Of a stretch of DNA of 64,000 bases, positions 39,201-48,489 are shown piece after piece. The notes below the pieces were generated by a model, which was given only the letters and a program-made list of their open reading frames with translations, was not told the origin of the DNA and searched no databases. The DNA comes from Breviolum minutum Mf 1.05b.01. Taxonomy: Eukaryota > Sar > Dinophyceae > Suessiales > Symbiodiniaceae. Made by a program: the position numbers and the translations under genes. The first letter of the stretch is position 1, and each line of letters starts with the position of its first letter. Location: contig DF239025.1 in assembly GCA_000507305.1 (NCBI GenBank), forward strand, positions 49,853 to 113,852. Direction: 5' to 3'.

Positions 39201-39566
39201 CAGCACCCTCACAACCACTACATTTGAAATATATTACTTTTCCTGGTCAACATAAACACATCCGTGGTTTCCAGCCATCACTTGCACAGTCCCAGGATCT
39301 ATCCCATGGCGTTTGCAAAGGAAGTCCTTGGCTTGGTGGAGACCATGAAGCAGTCCAAGCACGGGCAGCCTGAGTTGCCGTTGTGTCTTCCAACTGCTTT
39401 GGAGACTTTTACTACGATGACATGGTCACAGGATGGTCGTATTTGGGAATTTGTAGATATCCCTCAGTTGTTTAACTATTTGAGGTGTGCACGGGCCTTG
39501 CGCATTCCCACTGAATGGAAATCCATAGTGCCTAAAAGCCTTTTACCACAGGTGTTCCACAAATAG
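36243..39566 (+). CDS. Element gene B: methyltransferase-like protein, multi-exon
   Basis: The best exons are 37407-37495, 37779-37930, 38300-38491, 38558-38720, 38822-39052 and about 39294-39566. Frame is kept across 37930/38300, 38491/38558 and 38720/38822. Upstream exons (about 36243-37350) are less certain, and so is the start. Visible motifs: EFFAGEGNLTKAM (a glycine-rich loop like motif I of Rossmann methyltransferases), GLKCSSLSKMNRGTSRR, LGGVWTVEQPSGSVLEFY, and MKWWMAHYGAETAKRHW. The order glycine loop, Cys-Ser-Ser loop, then a Glu-Gln-Pro strand recalls motifs I, IV and VI of C5-cytosine methyltransferases, but the classic PPC and ENV signatures are not intact, so activity is unproven. 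The last exon has a basic, helical part and LRIPTEWKSIVPK. The junction near 39052 is ambiguous: a GC donor at about 39032 also fits. The stop may be the TAG at 39564 or may lie in a later exon. Confidence 0.6.
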
Positions 39567-40273
39567 AATTCTGAAAGCCCCTTTTGTATCAAAAATCATG
39601 GTGTTTTTTTCATAATTTAACATAATTTTGAAAAAAATGTTAGGGTTTCTGAGTCAACCCCGGGTTTACCCATACTGAACCCGTACTATACCCGTACCAA
39701 CCCGTACTTATCATTGAGATACCTCGGGTTTCAAACAAACCTCGGGTATTCCAAACCCGTACTGAACCCGTACTGGACCCGTACTTTACCCGTACTAACC
39801 CGTACTTTTAGTATGGGTTTGTATATATGGTATTTTAATGGTTTTTGGCTAACTTTTATAATATATTTTGAATCATTTAGATGTTTTAAGGAAACCCACT
39901 TCTGCTTTTTAGAGGTGAATTTGTGGAAAACACCTTCAGTCAGATTTGCTACAATTAGCACAGGGCACTTATGGCCTGGGCTGCGCTTTTGGGCCATTTC
40001 TAAGAGAGTGACTTCTCACTTTCAATAGAGTTTATTTGATGAAATTCAAAGTGTTGCAACATACGCGAGTGTGGGACTTCCCACGCTGCCTGGTGGTAAA
40101 ACAGAAACATGTTTGCCTGTAATAGCAGCAGCAATGTTAAAGCCTTGTCGGTGATGTCTTGTGACCAATTAAATATCATCTGTTTGAACGGCGTTTGTGG
40201 GTGAACATATCGTAGCCATTTGGGATTTGTAGTAGCAGGGCAGGAAAGTAGCTTTTTGGGTTTAGCGGCATAC
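39567..40273. other. Spacer between element genes B and C
   Basis: Apart from the repeat block at 39668-39819, this stretch is AT-rich with no convincing exon. A short sequence at 40212, CGTAGCCATTTGGG, resembles part of the dinoflagellate spliced leader but is only an 11-base exact match. The promoter of gene C would be expected here; no defined element can be pointed to. Confidence 0.4.
39668..39819. repeat. Internal repeat block: clustered ACCCGTACT motifs bounded by an inverted repeat
   Basis: The block opens with ACCCATACT (39668) and closes with AGTATGGGTT (39810), an inverted pair. Inside, the 9-mer ACCCGTACT or close variants recur about eight times with 1-4 base spacers. In the middle, ACCTCGGGTTT (39721) and AACCTCGGGTA (39738) match the motif found at both ends of the large element. 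Such clusters are typical of subterminal transposase-binding arrays in CACTA-like elements. Here it sits between genes B and C, so it may be a shared promoter or binding array, a nested non-autonomous relative, or the scar of two joined elements. Confidence 0.55.
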
Positions 40274-42491
40274 ATGACATCTACTACTCTAGGGATGGGG
40301 AGCACTGCGACTCTAGAGGATGGAGTGAAACAGGTATGCCCAGGTGCTTTGAATCAAGCTGGGGAATCTCTTGATGAAGAAGCTCTGCAAAAACAACTCC
40401 AGGATTGCATTTTTTGGCGGGTGTGGATAATCGGAACCTATCAAGGTTTAAATCACATCCATTCAAGTTGTTATGTCAGTATGTCATCTATCTTGTTCTT
40501 GATAGTGCGAAATGATTTACCGGCATGACTCACACCAGAATGAAATACAGTCATGGTGTTAATGTATGTAAACGGAGTTTGCCACAGGATCTGGAGAATG
40601 AAATTGCTGCTTCTGGTCTTCTCCCTGATGAAGTGTTATCCTCAATGATCAATGGACATATCTTGATGTCGACTGTTGTTTGTTTCACACCAAATCGATA
40701 AATCCCGTTTTGAAGTGTATTTGATTTTGAAGACGAAATAATCCTTGACAACTTTTGTTCTAGCGACCGTCCAACCAGACCGTATGCCCAGGCATCGGCG
40801 AATGAGGAGGTGCAGATCGCAGAGACTCTTCCGGTCTTAGCCTCAAGTGTCAACACACACACTGCAGGTGCACACTGTTTCAAACAAAGGGTCCACTCGG
40901 CTACTTAGACTCGATAAGGCTTATATATATCCTATATAGTCATCATCTCCCTGACTACTTTCTTCCCAATCATGATGGTTTATCATACACCGTGCAAGGC
41001 CGATGAGATGCAAGTTCAAGCACTTCACGGGACTCCCAGATCGGCTGATGCTGCCGGCTGGTTGCAAATAGTTCAGTATGGTGAATTCTGTTTTAACCTG
41101 TCATTGCTACCAAGTTTTAGTGAAAAAAATCAACGAAACACACTTTGTTGTTTGTTGGAAATGCTAAGGTGGATCATTTTTGAAAACTTAGATCCTTGTA
41201 GGCTTCTTTACATATCATTTAGACTTTTGAAGCTATATATGCATGAATATATGCAATATTCTTTTATATAGCTTGGCATGCACCTGTGATCCAACATGAA
41301 CACATGAGGTAGAAGAGAAGGAGACTCCTGCGGCAGTGGAAGTTCCCATTGCCACCCCAGTTAGAAACTCATGTCCCAAAGCAGATCCTCCTAGTGTCCA
41401 GCCAATTCCAACTCCGCCCGCTCTTGCAGAACAATCTGCCTTGAGTTCTGGGACCCCAACTGAGTCTGTAACACCACCTCAACCGGGCTTGACTGATGGA
41501 AAGACCCCTGGTAAGACCAATCGTCAGGCTGGGAGGTTGTGCCATAAAGTATGTACGTGTTACTTAGGAATCTATAGTTTTAAGTCGAATGTATGTTGCA
41601 ACATGATTGTGATTTTCATTCTGGTTGAACATGTGGATTTCAAATGCCAAATCTTCGTGAGCTTTATGCATGAATATCATCTTATGAGGACTACATCCCC
41701 ACATATTAGTATATATTTAGACCCCTGACCAGGTGAAGCTTAGGCTGGCTGCAAAGGCCCGCTTGATCCGTATGGTCAAGCCACACAGTAAAAGAAAAAC
41801 ACTTGAAGCCCCAGAGTGGGTAAAGAAGGAGTGGGCTACCGGCAATAAAAACCTAATTGCCGACTTGCTTTGCGAAAGCAATTTCAATCAGGACAGTCAA
41901 CAAGCTGAAGCTCATGGTTGTTTATATTATGTTGTGTTTCTTCCTTGGTACTGTTGTTTTAATAATCATGATCAAAATGGTTTTTGATAACTTCAAAATC
42001 CCGAAGGATGTCTTTGAAAACAAGCTTGAAGTCATGGTAAAGAAAAAGCAGTCAGTGGAGCTGGTGGTGGAAGAAGGTTGGTATACGGAGGCTGAGTTGA
42101 AAGATGAGGTTGGCTGGAACCAGTTCATACCTTAGTTTTGTAGAACCACAATCATTTTACATCACCGCCTCCTTCCCTACAAAGTCTAGCTCCCATTCAA
42201 ATAATACATCTCCCACCTAGGAAAAGGATTGACGGGGCAAAGGCCCATTGTATGTCGATGGCTGAGAGTCACACCAGGACTGATGCGTTAATCATATCCC
42301 GAAAAAAAAACAAACCAATAATATCAGCATTGTTTTGAATAGGGATTTGGTATTCTCATCAACTTTTTTTTTGCAGGAGGAACACCTACGACGGCCAGGA
42401 AGAGTTTTGGGTGGTCATAAAGGAAACTGGCAAGCGTAAGGAAAAACAAAGCCGCGAAGAAACCCATGCAAAGAAACAAAAGGCGCCTTAG
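40274..42491 (+). CDS. Element gene C: unrecognised multi-exon protein
   Basis: Inferred exons: 40274-40420, 40588-40632, 40764-40867, 41313-41548, 41733 to about 41910, 42007-42122, 42221-42277 and 42377-42491 (stop TAG at 42489). Frame holds across 40867/41313, 41548/41733, 42122/42221 and 42277/42377. The join at 42277 needs a GA donor (AG|GACTGA), and the join near 41910 works with a GC donor (GAA|GCTCAT) but not with the nearby GT. The join between 40632 and 40764 is unresolved. The N-terminal half is acidic and P/T/V-rich low complexity. The C-terminal third looks folded, with RLAAKARLIRMVKP, APEWVKKEWATG, LVVEEGWYTEAELK and NTYDGQEEFWVVIKETGK, followed by a lysine-rich tail. It is similar in style to recurrent dinoflagellate hypothetical proteins. 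I cannot assign a function. Confidence 0.6.
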
Positions 42492-42575
42492 TCTTTATGA
42501 ACTATTTTGGTAGGACCCTTTTTGTTTTGTTCCCAGGGTTCCACCCACCACCTTTCATCCCCCTAACTTAGTCCA

Positions 42576-43538
42576 ATGACACAAGATGCTTTGATCGTAG
42601 CCCAGGCTGATGGCGATCCAAAGTGGGACATGGACTCGGCCTTCCAGGGCAAGGGGATCGCGGGTTTTGCAGATCGGGCTGAGAGCTCTAAGAATGAGAA
42701 GAAGATCAACCCTGATCAATCCAAGTATTGTCAGGCATTACCACTAAAAATCGTTCATGGGTTCTGTTGTTTTTTGGAACTGCTTTTGGAAATTGTCCTA
42801 TTGTTTTTTTTGTTAATTGGGGAAATGGACTTTTTGATTGACACCATTTTACTTTGAAAGTTTGGTTATTCAATGGGATTCCCATGATTCTGCCCTGATA
42901 GACGAAAGATTCCTTGAAACGCTTCCTCGAGTCCATGATGAGCAAGTCGGGTAAGATGAGAAGTTTGATCCGTGAACTTCGCACTCAGTATAAGGATGCA
43001 GCAGCTGAAAAGTACCTGAAACAAAATTCAGTAAGTACCACAGTGCAAATTTATATGCAAATATTTTTTGATTCTTTTGGCCCATCTCAAAACCCTTGAA
43101 CAATACCTGTTTAGCTCTTAAGGTGTGCTGTAACTTTGGAAGCTGAGCTGAAGAAGATCGATGGCCAATATGACTTATGTAACGAAGCATGGGCCAAGGG
43201 TGAAGCTGAACATTTCTGGGGCGACGAGCTACTTGATATTAACAATTAGTAGGGGCTCCGACTTTGCAGCGGCACCGACACCACCAAAAACAAATTAACC
43301 ACCATGCACAAGAAAACAACAACCGAAATATAATAATCGTTTTCATAACAACAANTATGACTTATGTAACGAAGCATGGGCCAAGGGTGAAGCTGAACAT
43401 TTCTGGGGCGACGAGCTACTTGATATTAACAATTAGTAGGGGCTCCGACTTTGCAGCGGCACCGACACCACCAAAAACAAATTAACCACCATGCACAAGA
43501 AAACAACAACCGAAATATAATAATCGTTTTCATAACAA

Positions 43539-43575
<37 letters not shown>

Positions 43576-44309
43576 GAACAACAACAACAACAACAATTAA
43601 CATCAACGACAACACAACAGCAATAACATTAATAGCATAACAACAAGAACAACAACAAACACAATAACCACAAAACATCAACAACCTCGACCAACACAAC
43701 AACAACAGCAACAACAACCACAACAAGAAGAAGAAGAACAATGACAGCAACAACAACATGGTGGTAGAAACGCACGTTTTGTTTTTACTGGTGAAGTGCT
43801 CGATGAATAGTTGGAAATCCAAACCCATCCCACTTTCCTTTTCAATCCACACTCAAGGTTTCACAAGATGGCCGAACAACGGATGAAGGATGCAACATTT
43901 GTGTTCCAGACTTAGGTTTGAATGGGTGCTTTTTCAGGGTTCAACTTCTTCAAGGGCCCTTCCAAATAGTTGTTAGGGGCTACAACACAACATGATCCCC
44001 TATGTGCCTCTCTAGGTGCTCCAAAGCTGCTGCTTGCGAAATGAAGATCAGGACACAGTTTCTTCCTGAGGGTGGTTTGATAATAGCCGGAAAACACGTT
44101 TAACCGTTGTTGGGTTTCAAACCCATGACAAAGGTTTGTTGGGAGACACTACCCACAAAAATATTTCAATAATGTCCAAATAGTATCCAGCCCTTCAACG
44201 CTTTGACTCCAGGAGTGCTAAGAAGTACTACGACAAGAAGGACAAGTCTGAACTGCCGGCCAAACCAGGAAAAACTCCCAAGAGTAAGGCAAAGCCTGTC
44301 AAGAAGTAG
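42576..44309 (+). CDS. Element gene D: small lysine-rich protein, model disturbed by an assembly join
   Basis: A likely start is the ATG at 42576, followed by WDMDSAFQGKGIAGFADRAE. A second exon at 42902-43030 encodes a basic helical stretch with SLKRFLESMMSKSGKMRSL. A third near 43135-43249 has LEAELKKIDGQYDLCNEAW and meets TAG at 43247, or splices onward just before it. A last exon from about 44199 reads QRFDSRSAKKYYDKKDK and ends in a lysine-rich tail at TAG 44307-44309. The first join again fits a GC donor (CAG|GCATTA, about 42733). The 43169-43541 region is duplicated around a single N, so exon 3 appears twice and the true structure downstream cannot be read from this assembly. Function unknown; it could also be two genes. 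Confidence 0.4.
43169..43540. repeat. Exact 185-bp direct duplication around an unknown base (N at 43355)
   Basis: Bases 43169-43353 and 43356-43540 read the same by eye along their whole length, including the end of an open reading frame of gene D. They are separated by AN. The second copy runs straight into a GTT/AAC palindromic microsatellite. This is the pattern left when two contigs with an unmerged overlap are joined by a gap base. A real tandem duplication is possible but less likely. Confidence 0.85.
43541..43760. repeat. Palindromic GTT/AAC microsatellite and CAA-rich tail
   Basis: About eleven GTT units are followed at once by about five AAC units, then by a long degenerate CAA/ACA-rich stretch to about 43760. 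The two arms are complementary and can fold into a hairpin, which explains the assembly break just to the left. A glutamine-rich reading frame through it is a by-product. Confidence 0.8.
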
Positions 44310-44696
44310 GATTTAGTTTAATATCCATGATGTGTGGGTAGCCATGTTAGGGAGCTGAAAGTTGGAATCCCAACTGGAACGGCTCATGGTGGAACTCAAT
44401 TTGGCATCACCCAAGATCGAGACTCGAACTGTTTGTTACATATCAATTTGTGTGATGACTTCTTTCTCTTAGTTTTTTTCTTATCATTAACCAGTGTTGA
44501 TATAGTTAGCTGAATGGTAAAGCATTGTTTGGTTAAGAAGGTCTTGTTGTGATGGAACAATTTGTATACCAATCTGGCTGTGGAACTGTGGAATCTTGCC
44601 ACAGTCATGCACCATGTTTCAGCCGCATTGATGGTTGCAAGCTCTTTTACCTACTTGAAAAAAAACACTTGCACAACGCACAAATTTTGAAAGCAC

Positions 44697-44957
44697 CATG
44701 AACTGCCTTGGAATAGTCACAGCATTTGTGCCATTGATTCATCCCAGGAAATTATTTTGGGTGTTAAAGAAAAATGTGTTGCCAGTCCCAATCCACGAGC
44801 CAGGTCCTAGTCCTGGCCACGTTGTTCGTGGTCTGAGCGCAAACATTGGAGATGGCGTTCTGACCTCAAGAGTGTGTGGTTGGCACTGCGAGTTGAAAGT
44901 GAGAAGGTCTTTAGTTGCCCGTCCACCCTCAGCTGTTTATGTAACAAAAAACAGTTG
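44697..44957 (+). CDS. Possible exon between element genes D and E
   Basis: An open stretch reading PIHEPGPSPGHVVRGLSANI and a following cysteine/tryptophan-containing part sits in GC-richer sequence. It has a candidate acceptor at CATCCCAG (about 44751) and a candidate donor near 44878 (GTGTG|GTTGGC). It may be a 5' exon of gene E or the end of D. No motif is recognised. Confidence 0.25.
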
Positions 44958-45108
44958 ATGTACTTAGAATAATCTGATTTCTAAATCTAGTATGAATATG
45001 TTTAAAAAAATATCTCTATTTTCAATGTTTTTAGATTGAACGTCAATGTTTCTATGTTTCAAGTGTTGGATATGAACACTTTGCAGTATACTACTGTACT
45101 CCTTCTTT

Positions 45109-46154
45109 ATGGCCACTGCATCGAGCCATGATGAAACCACTGACGATGAACTGTGGGACCTTTTGACATCGCATCGCTCCGATACTTGACGGGACATCTG
45201 CACACAGGTTTTCATTTTATATGCTCATGTGCTTTGGGAAAATTTAGAAACTGATTCAACTATATAGTGTGGATTGCACATATCGTGATTAGTGCTTTTT
45301 CTGGAAGTGTTAAAACCCCATGTCAATTTTGATATGTTTGACGTCGACTTGAAAACCCTTTGTTTCATACTTGTGTTTCCCAGGAACAAGATGGACCATT
45401 CCCATGGGCCAAATCTAGTGGTGGTGGTAGTTCTTCGGTGGATGGTGCGCAACTTCCACAAAACGATCCTAGAGAAAATGATGTGACCATGGAAGAAAAC
45501 AATACAAGTCATGTGTTTAGTTTACATGGTGAATGTCCAGTACATGATATTCAACATATGGACCGCCTTGACCCTTCACGCAAAGCCGCTTCAGACTCCG
45601 GGCATCAATCTTCGGAGGATATCGTTTTCCAACTTCCCTGCAGCGGGGCTTTGGCTGGAACAGTGCTTAGACATTCAATCAAAATAGTGGAGCAGTTGTT
45701 CGAAAAACATGCTCCAATGACGTTTAAGTTTGGAATTACTCATAATGCAGATTGGCGTTGGGGAAACAAAATGTATGGCTACCGAACTGCTCCCGAAAAG
45801 TGGCGCCAAATGGTCATATTATACCAAAGCAATGAGCCATACAGTGTTGGAATGCTTGAAGCAGCTTTGATAGAAAAATATGAAAGTATCTGGATTGCAC
45901 TGGACGGTAGTGTTTTTGTTTCTATGGTGTGAAATTCCTATTTTGTTCAATGCTCTCCAAAACCATTTTCATTGGTCTGAAACCCATAAAAAACTTTAGC
46001 CATCTCAGGCAAGCCTGGCTGCAAGAATGTGCGGAAGGGCGGCGACACCATGCCACACTACACCTCTGAAAGCGATGGGTTTGTAACATATGTGGTGTAC
46101 AGATCTTTTCGACACCCACCACCACTAAGGATGATTAAAACATCCCGGCCCTAG
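45109..46154 (+). CDS. Element gene E: GIY-YIG superfamily (T5orf172/MUG113-like) nuclease
   Basis: The core exons are 45384-45906 and 46009-46154. They join in frame (G|GC) with GT-AG ends, and the stop is TAG at 46152. A possible first exon starts at ATG 45109 (MATASSHDETTDDELWDLLT) and would need a GA donor, so the N-terminus is uncertain. From 45384 the product is 222 residues: a polar, low-complexity first third; a CPVHDIQHMDRL segment; then the nuclease-like part. That part has KFGIT at residues 115-119, Arg 125, a helix with Glu 159 (EAALIEKY) and Asn 181 in GCKNVRKGGD. The spacing lysine/glycine strand, Arg, Glu in a helix, then Asn before a GG turn is that of T5orf172/MUG113 members of the GIY-YIG fold. 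Members cut DNA with one metal. In a transposon it could nick donor or target DNA; that is inference. Confidence 0.65.
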
Positions 46155-46465
46155 TTCTCGAGACCATAAAAGTCTCATGTTGCTCATACGAGTTGCCAGG
46201 TGTAAAGTACATACAATGTGAAATGCACATCAGCGACTTGTAGGAAATCCGAAGCAAAAATGCTGCCAACTTGCAATGCACACCTTTTGCTTGTTAACAC
46301 GTGTGAGTTTGAGAAAGCCTGCATCAATCAAAGTTTGTAATATATAATTTTGCTATATATATCCATCAGAATGACAGAACTCAGATATTGCCTTTTCTGC
46401 ATTACCTCCCTTGAAATGCTTCACTGGAGATCTGGTTCCTTATCCTACTTTTGCCCGCTTCTGAG

Positions 46466-48232
46466 GCCTCTTGCTCATCGGCCCTACAAACGGCCAGGGA
46501 CATTGTCAAAGATGTTGGTGAAACTGCTGCCCAAAAGTCTGGGGGGTTGCTGGACTTGGCTAAGTATCAGAATAACAACAACTCAGAAAGGGATGCACGC
46601 CGAGTGTTAGTCAACAGGTTGAAACTATCACTGCCTATCCCGATCAGTTTCTTGAAAACTGGAGAGTCCAATAACACAGTCCCTTGGTTTCGTGTGAGGG
46701 ATTGGGCTAATTTCATTGTTCGCCATAACTTGTGGCACATGATGACAAGGCTTTTGAAACCAGACCCTCCTAGAAGTGCAGCTCAATGGACCAGATTTTG
46801 GACAATGTATAGGGAACTTGTTCCAAATCACCAAGTTTTCGCCAAAGCGGACAGGGGAGAACTAGACCTGGCACGTACTGCTGCCATCCTCATACACGGA
46901 GACGAGGGCCGTGGCCGACGACGTACAGCATTCATGGTCATTAGTTTTCATTCTGTCCTCGGAAGAGGATGCCAGCCTCAAGATCGTGGTCCTGAACCTG
47001 ACCTCACTTCGAAGAAACATTACGCAAAGTTACTTTTGAATTTCAAGGGCCATTCATATACCACGAGGTACCTTGTCGCAGCAATGACAAAGAAAACCTA
47101 CACCCATGAGAACGACAATGTTTTCCACATGGTGATGGATGCAATTGTCAGTGATCTTGAGTACATGAGTTGCTCTGGGGTCAAAGACCAACAAGGGCAA
47201 ACTTTTTGGATGGTTCCTTTACACATTGTGGGGGACTGGCCATGGCTGGCCAAGTCTGGTTGTTTTACCAGAAGTTTCAATAACATTCAAAAAAGAGCAA
47301 ATGCAAACAGTCGAGAACCCCCAAAGGGGATATGCCACCAATGTCACGCAGGCAAAATTGATTGCCCTTACGAACAGATCCAAACAAGGCGCCCTATTTG
47401 GCTTCAGACAATGCATTGCGATGCCCCATTTTCGGTTGAACCTCCTTGGACCAGGTTGCTTCACGTCCCCGACCAGGTTACTAGCCTGTGGGCTTTTGAC
47501 GTGTTCCATTCATTCCACCTGGGAATTGGGCGGAACTTTGTGGGTGGAGTTTTAGCTATCTATTCCACCATGGAACCAGGTGGAAATGTAGACGATCGAT
47601 TCATTTCATTGTCTACTCGATACAACAACTGGTGCAAACAACAAGGTTTGAGTGGGTTGATCTCCCGCATCACGAAAGAAGTGATCCAGTGGCCCACAAC
47701 AGGTCATTTTCCTTGTGCAGGATGGCACAAAGGTGCCATCACAACAATGATGATGAAATTCATTGAGGACAGGTACGTGAACGAGAATTTGAGAAACGAA
47801 CCTCTTTTGCAATTGATTGGTGAGGGCGCTGTAGCCATCAACAAATGCATTAGGAGGATGTATGCTAGCAATGTCTTCTTGACTCCAGAAGAGTCTGGTT
47901 TTTTGGGCGAGTTGGCTTTCAAGTTTCTCCGACGATACTCTTCACTTTCAGCTGCATGTTTTCGCGATGGAAAAAATCTTTTTAAGATTATGCCAAAGCA
48001 CCACATCATTCACAAAATTGCGGTTCAGCTCACGGATGCACGTTCTCGCGGTGCACCTATGTTAAACCCTATGGCTTGCTCTGTGCAGATGGATGAAGAC
48101 TTCATAGGTCGACCCTCGAGGTTGTCACGACGTGTGACACCTCGAGGGTTGACCATGGAAAGGGTGTTGGAGCGTTATCTCCAATCAACTTACAAACATT
48201 ATCATGATGCAGGCTTTCTCATTCGAGGGTAG
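46466..48232 (+). CDS. Element gene F: transposase-like protein with spaced acidic motifs
   Basis: This is one long exon, 588 codons plus stop, entered at a CTGAG acceptor. Upstream exons, including the start codon, were not found, although an open stretch begins at ATG 46371 in another frame. Landmarks, counted from 46466: PWFRVRDWANFIVRH near the start; HGDEGRGRRR with Asp 146; a CHQCH pair at 290-294 followed by further Cys/His, resembling a zinc knuckle; FDVFHSFHLGIGRNF with Asp 345; and KFIEDRYV with Glu 434. The D-x2-H-x3-LG arrangement at the second acid resembles that of CACTA/Plavaka-type DDE transposases, where a domain is inserted before the final acid. The catalytic assignment is therefore inference. 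The gene ends about 250 bp from the right end of the element, a common place for a transposase. Similar ORFs are, from memory, abundant in dinoflagellate genomes. Confidence 0.6.
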   Translation, partial: ASCSSALQTARDIVKDVGETAAQKSGGLLDLAKYQNNNNSERDARRVLVNRLKLSLPIPISFLKTGESNNTVPWFRVRDWANFIVRHNLWHMMTRLLKPDPPRSAAQWTRFWTMYRELVPNHQVFAKADRGELDLARTAAILIHGDEGRGRRRTAFMVISFHSVLGRGCQPQDRGPEPDLTSKKHYAKLLLNFKGHSYTTRYLVAAMTKKTYTHENDNVFHMVMDAIVSDLEYMSCSGVKDQQGQTFWMVPLHIVGDWPWLAKSGCFTRSFNNIQKRANANSREPPKGICHQCHAGKIDCPYEQIQTRRPIWLQTMHCDAPFSVEPPWTRLLHVPDQVTSLWAFDVFHSFHLGIGRNFVGGVLAIYSTMEPGGNVDDRFISLSTRYNNWCKQQGLSGLISRITKEVIQWPTTGHFPCAGWHKGAITTMMMKFIEDRYVNENLRNEPLLQLIGEGAVAINKCIRRMYASNVFLTPEESGFLGELAFKFLRRYSSLSAACFRDGKNLFKIMPKHHIIHKIAVQLTDARSRGAPMLNPMACSVQMDEDFIGRPSRLSRRVTPRGLTMERVLERYLQSTYKHYHDAGFLIRG

Positions 48233-48489
48233 TGACATCAGTTCAACAATGCTGAGGTTGGCACGCAGGATCACGCAGGTGAGCGTTTAGAGCTCAACGT
48301 GGTCAGTTGATTGGGCAAAAAAAACGTTGGGAGCGGCAAACTTTTGGTGTTTTTGAAAACAATATTGATTTCAATATGATCCTTCAAATTCATCAATTTT
48401 ACAAACCTCGGGTTTGTCCCACATACCTCGGGTTTTTGATCGAACCCTAGGATTTCTTCGGTTATGGGTTTTCAAGGTATATATATATA

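Larger units (their letters stand above)
31141..48489 (+). mobile_element. Large multi-gene DNA transposon-like element, about 17.3 kb, nested in a MITE
   Basis: Seen: the two halves of one palindromic MITE (family R3, termini TACTTGGATGTCCC and GGGACATCCAAGTA) lie at 31072-31140 and 48490-48571. Everything between them is foreign to that MITE. None of the repeat families that crowd both flanks occurs inside. The insert holds at least six spliced plus-strand genes, ending with a transposase-like ORF. The two ends share an imperfect inverted repeat (ATACCTAGTAAACC at 31159, and ATACCTTGAAAACC read inward on the minus strand from 48480). Both ends also carry ACCTCGGGTTT in the same orientation (31256, 48405, 48425). 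Both junctions are TA-rich, so exact edges and any target duplication are blurred by about 20 bases. Inference: a non-LTR-bearing, reverse-transcriptase-free DNA element that inserted after the MITEs spread. It could instead be two fused elements, because an internal repeat block resembles an end. Confidence 0.75.

Noticed and set aside
43433..43852. Glutamine- and leucine-rich minus-strand frame
   Set aside because: It is the reverse reading of the duplicated block and the GTT/AAC microsatellite.
31141..48489. LTR retrotransposon or LINE
   Set aside because: No long direct terminal repeats, no reverse transcriptase motif and no poly-A end were seen. Several introns argue against recent retroposition.
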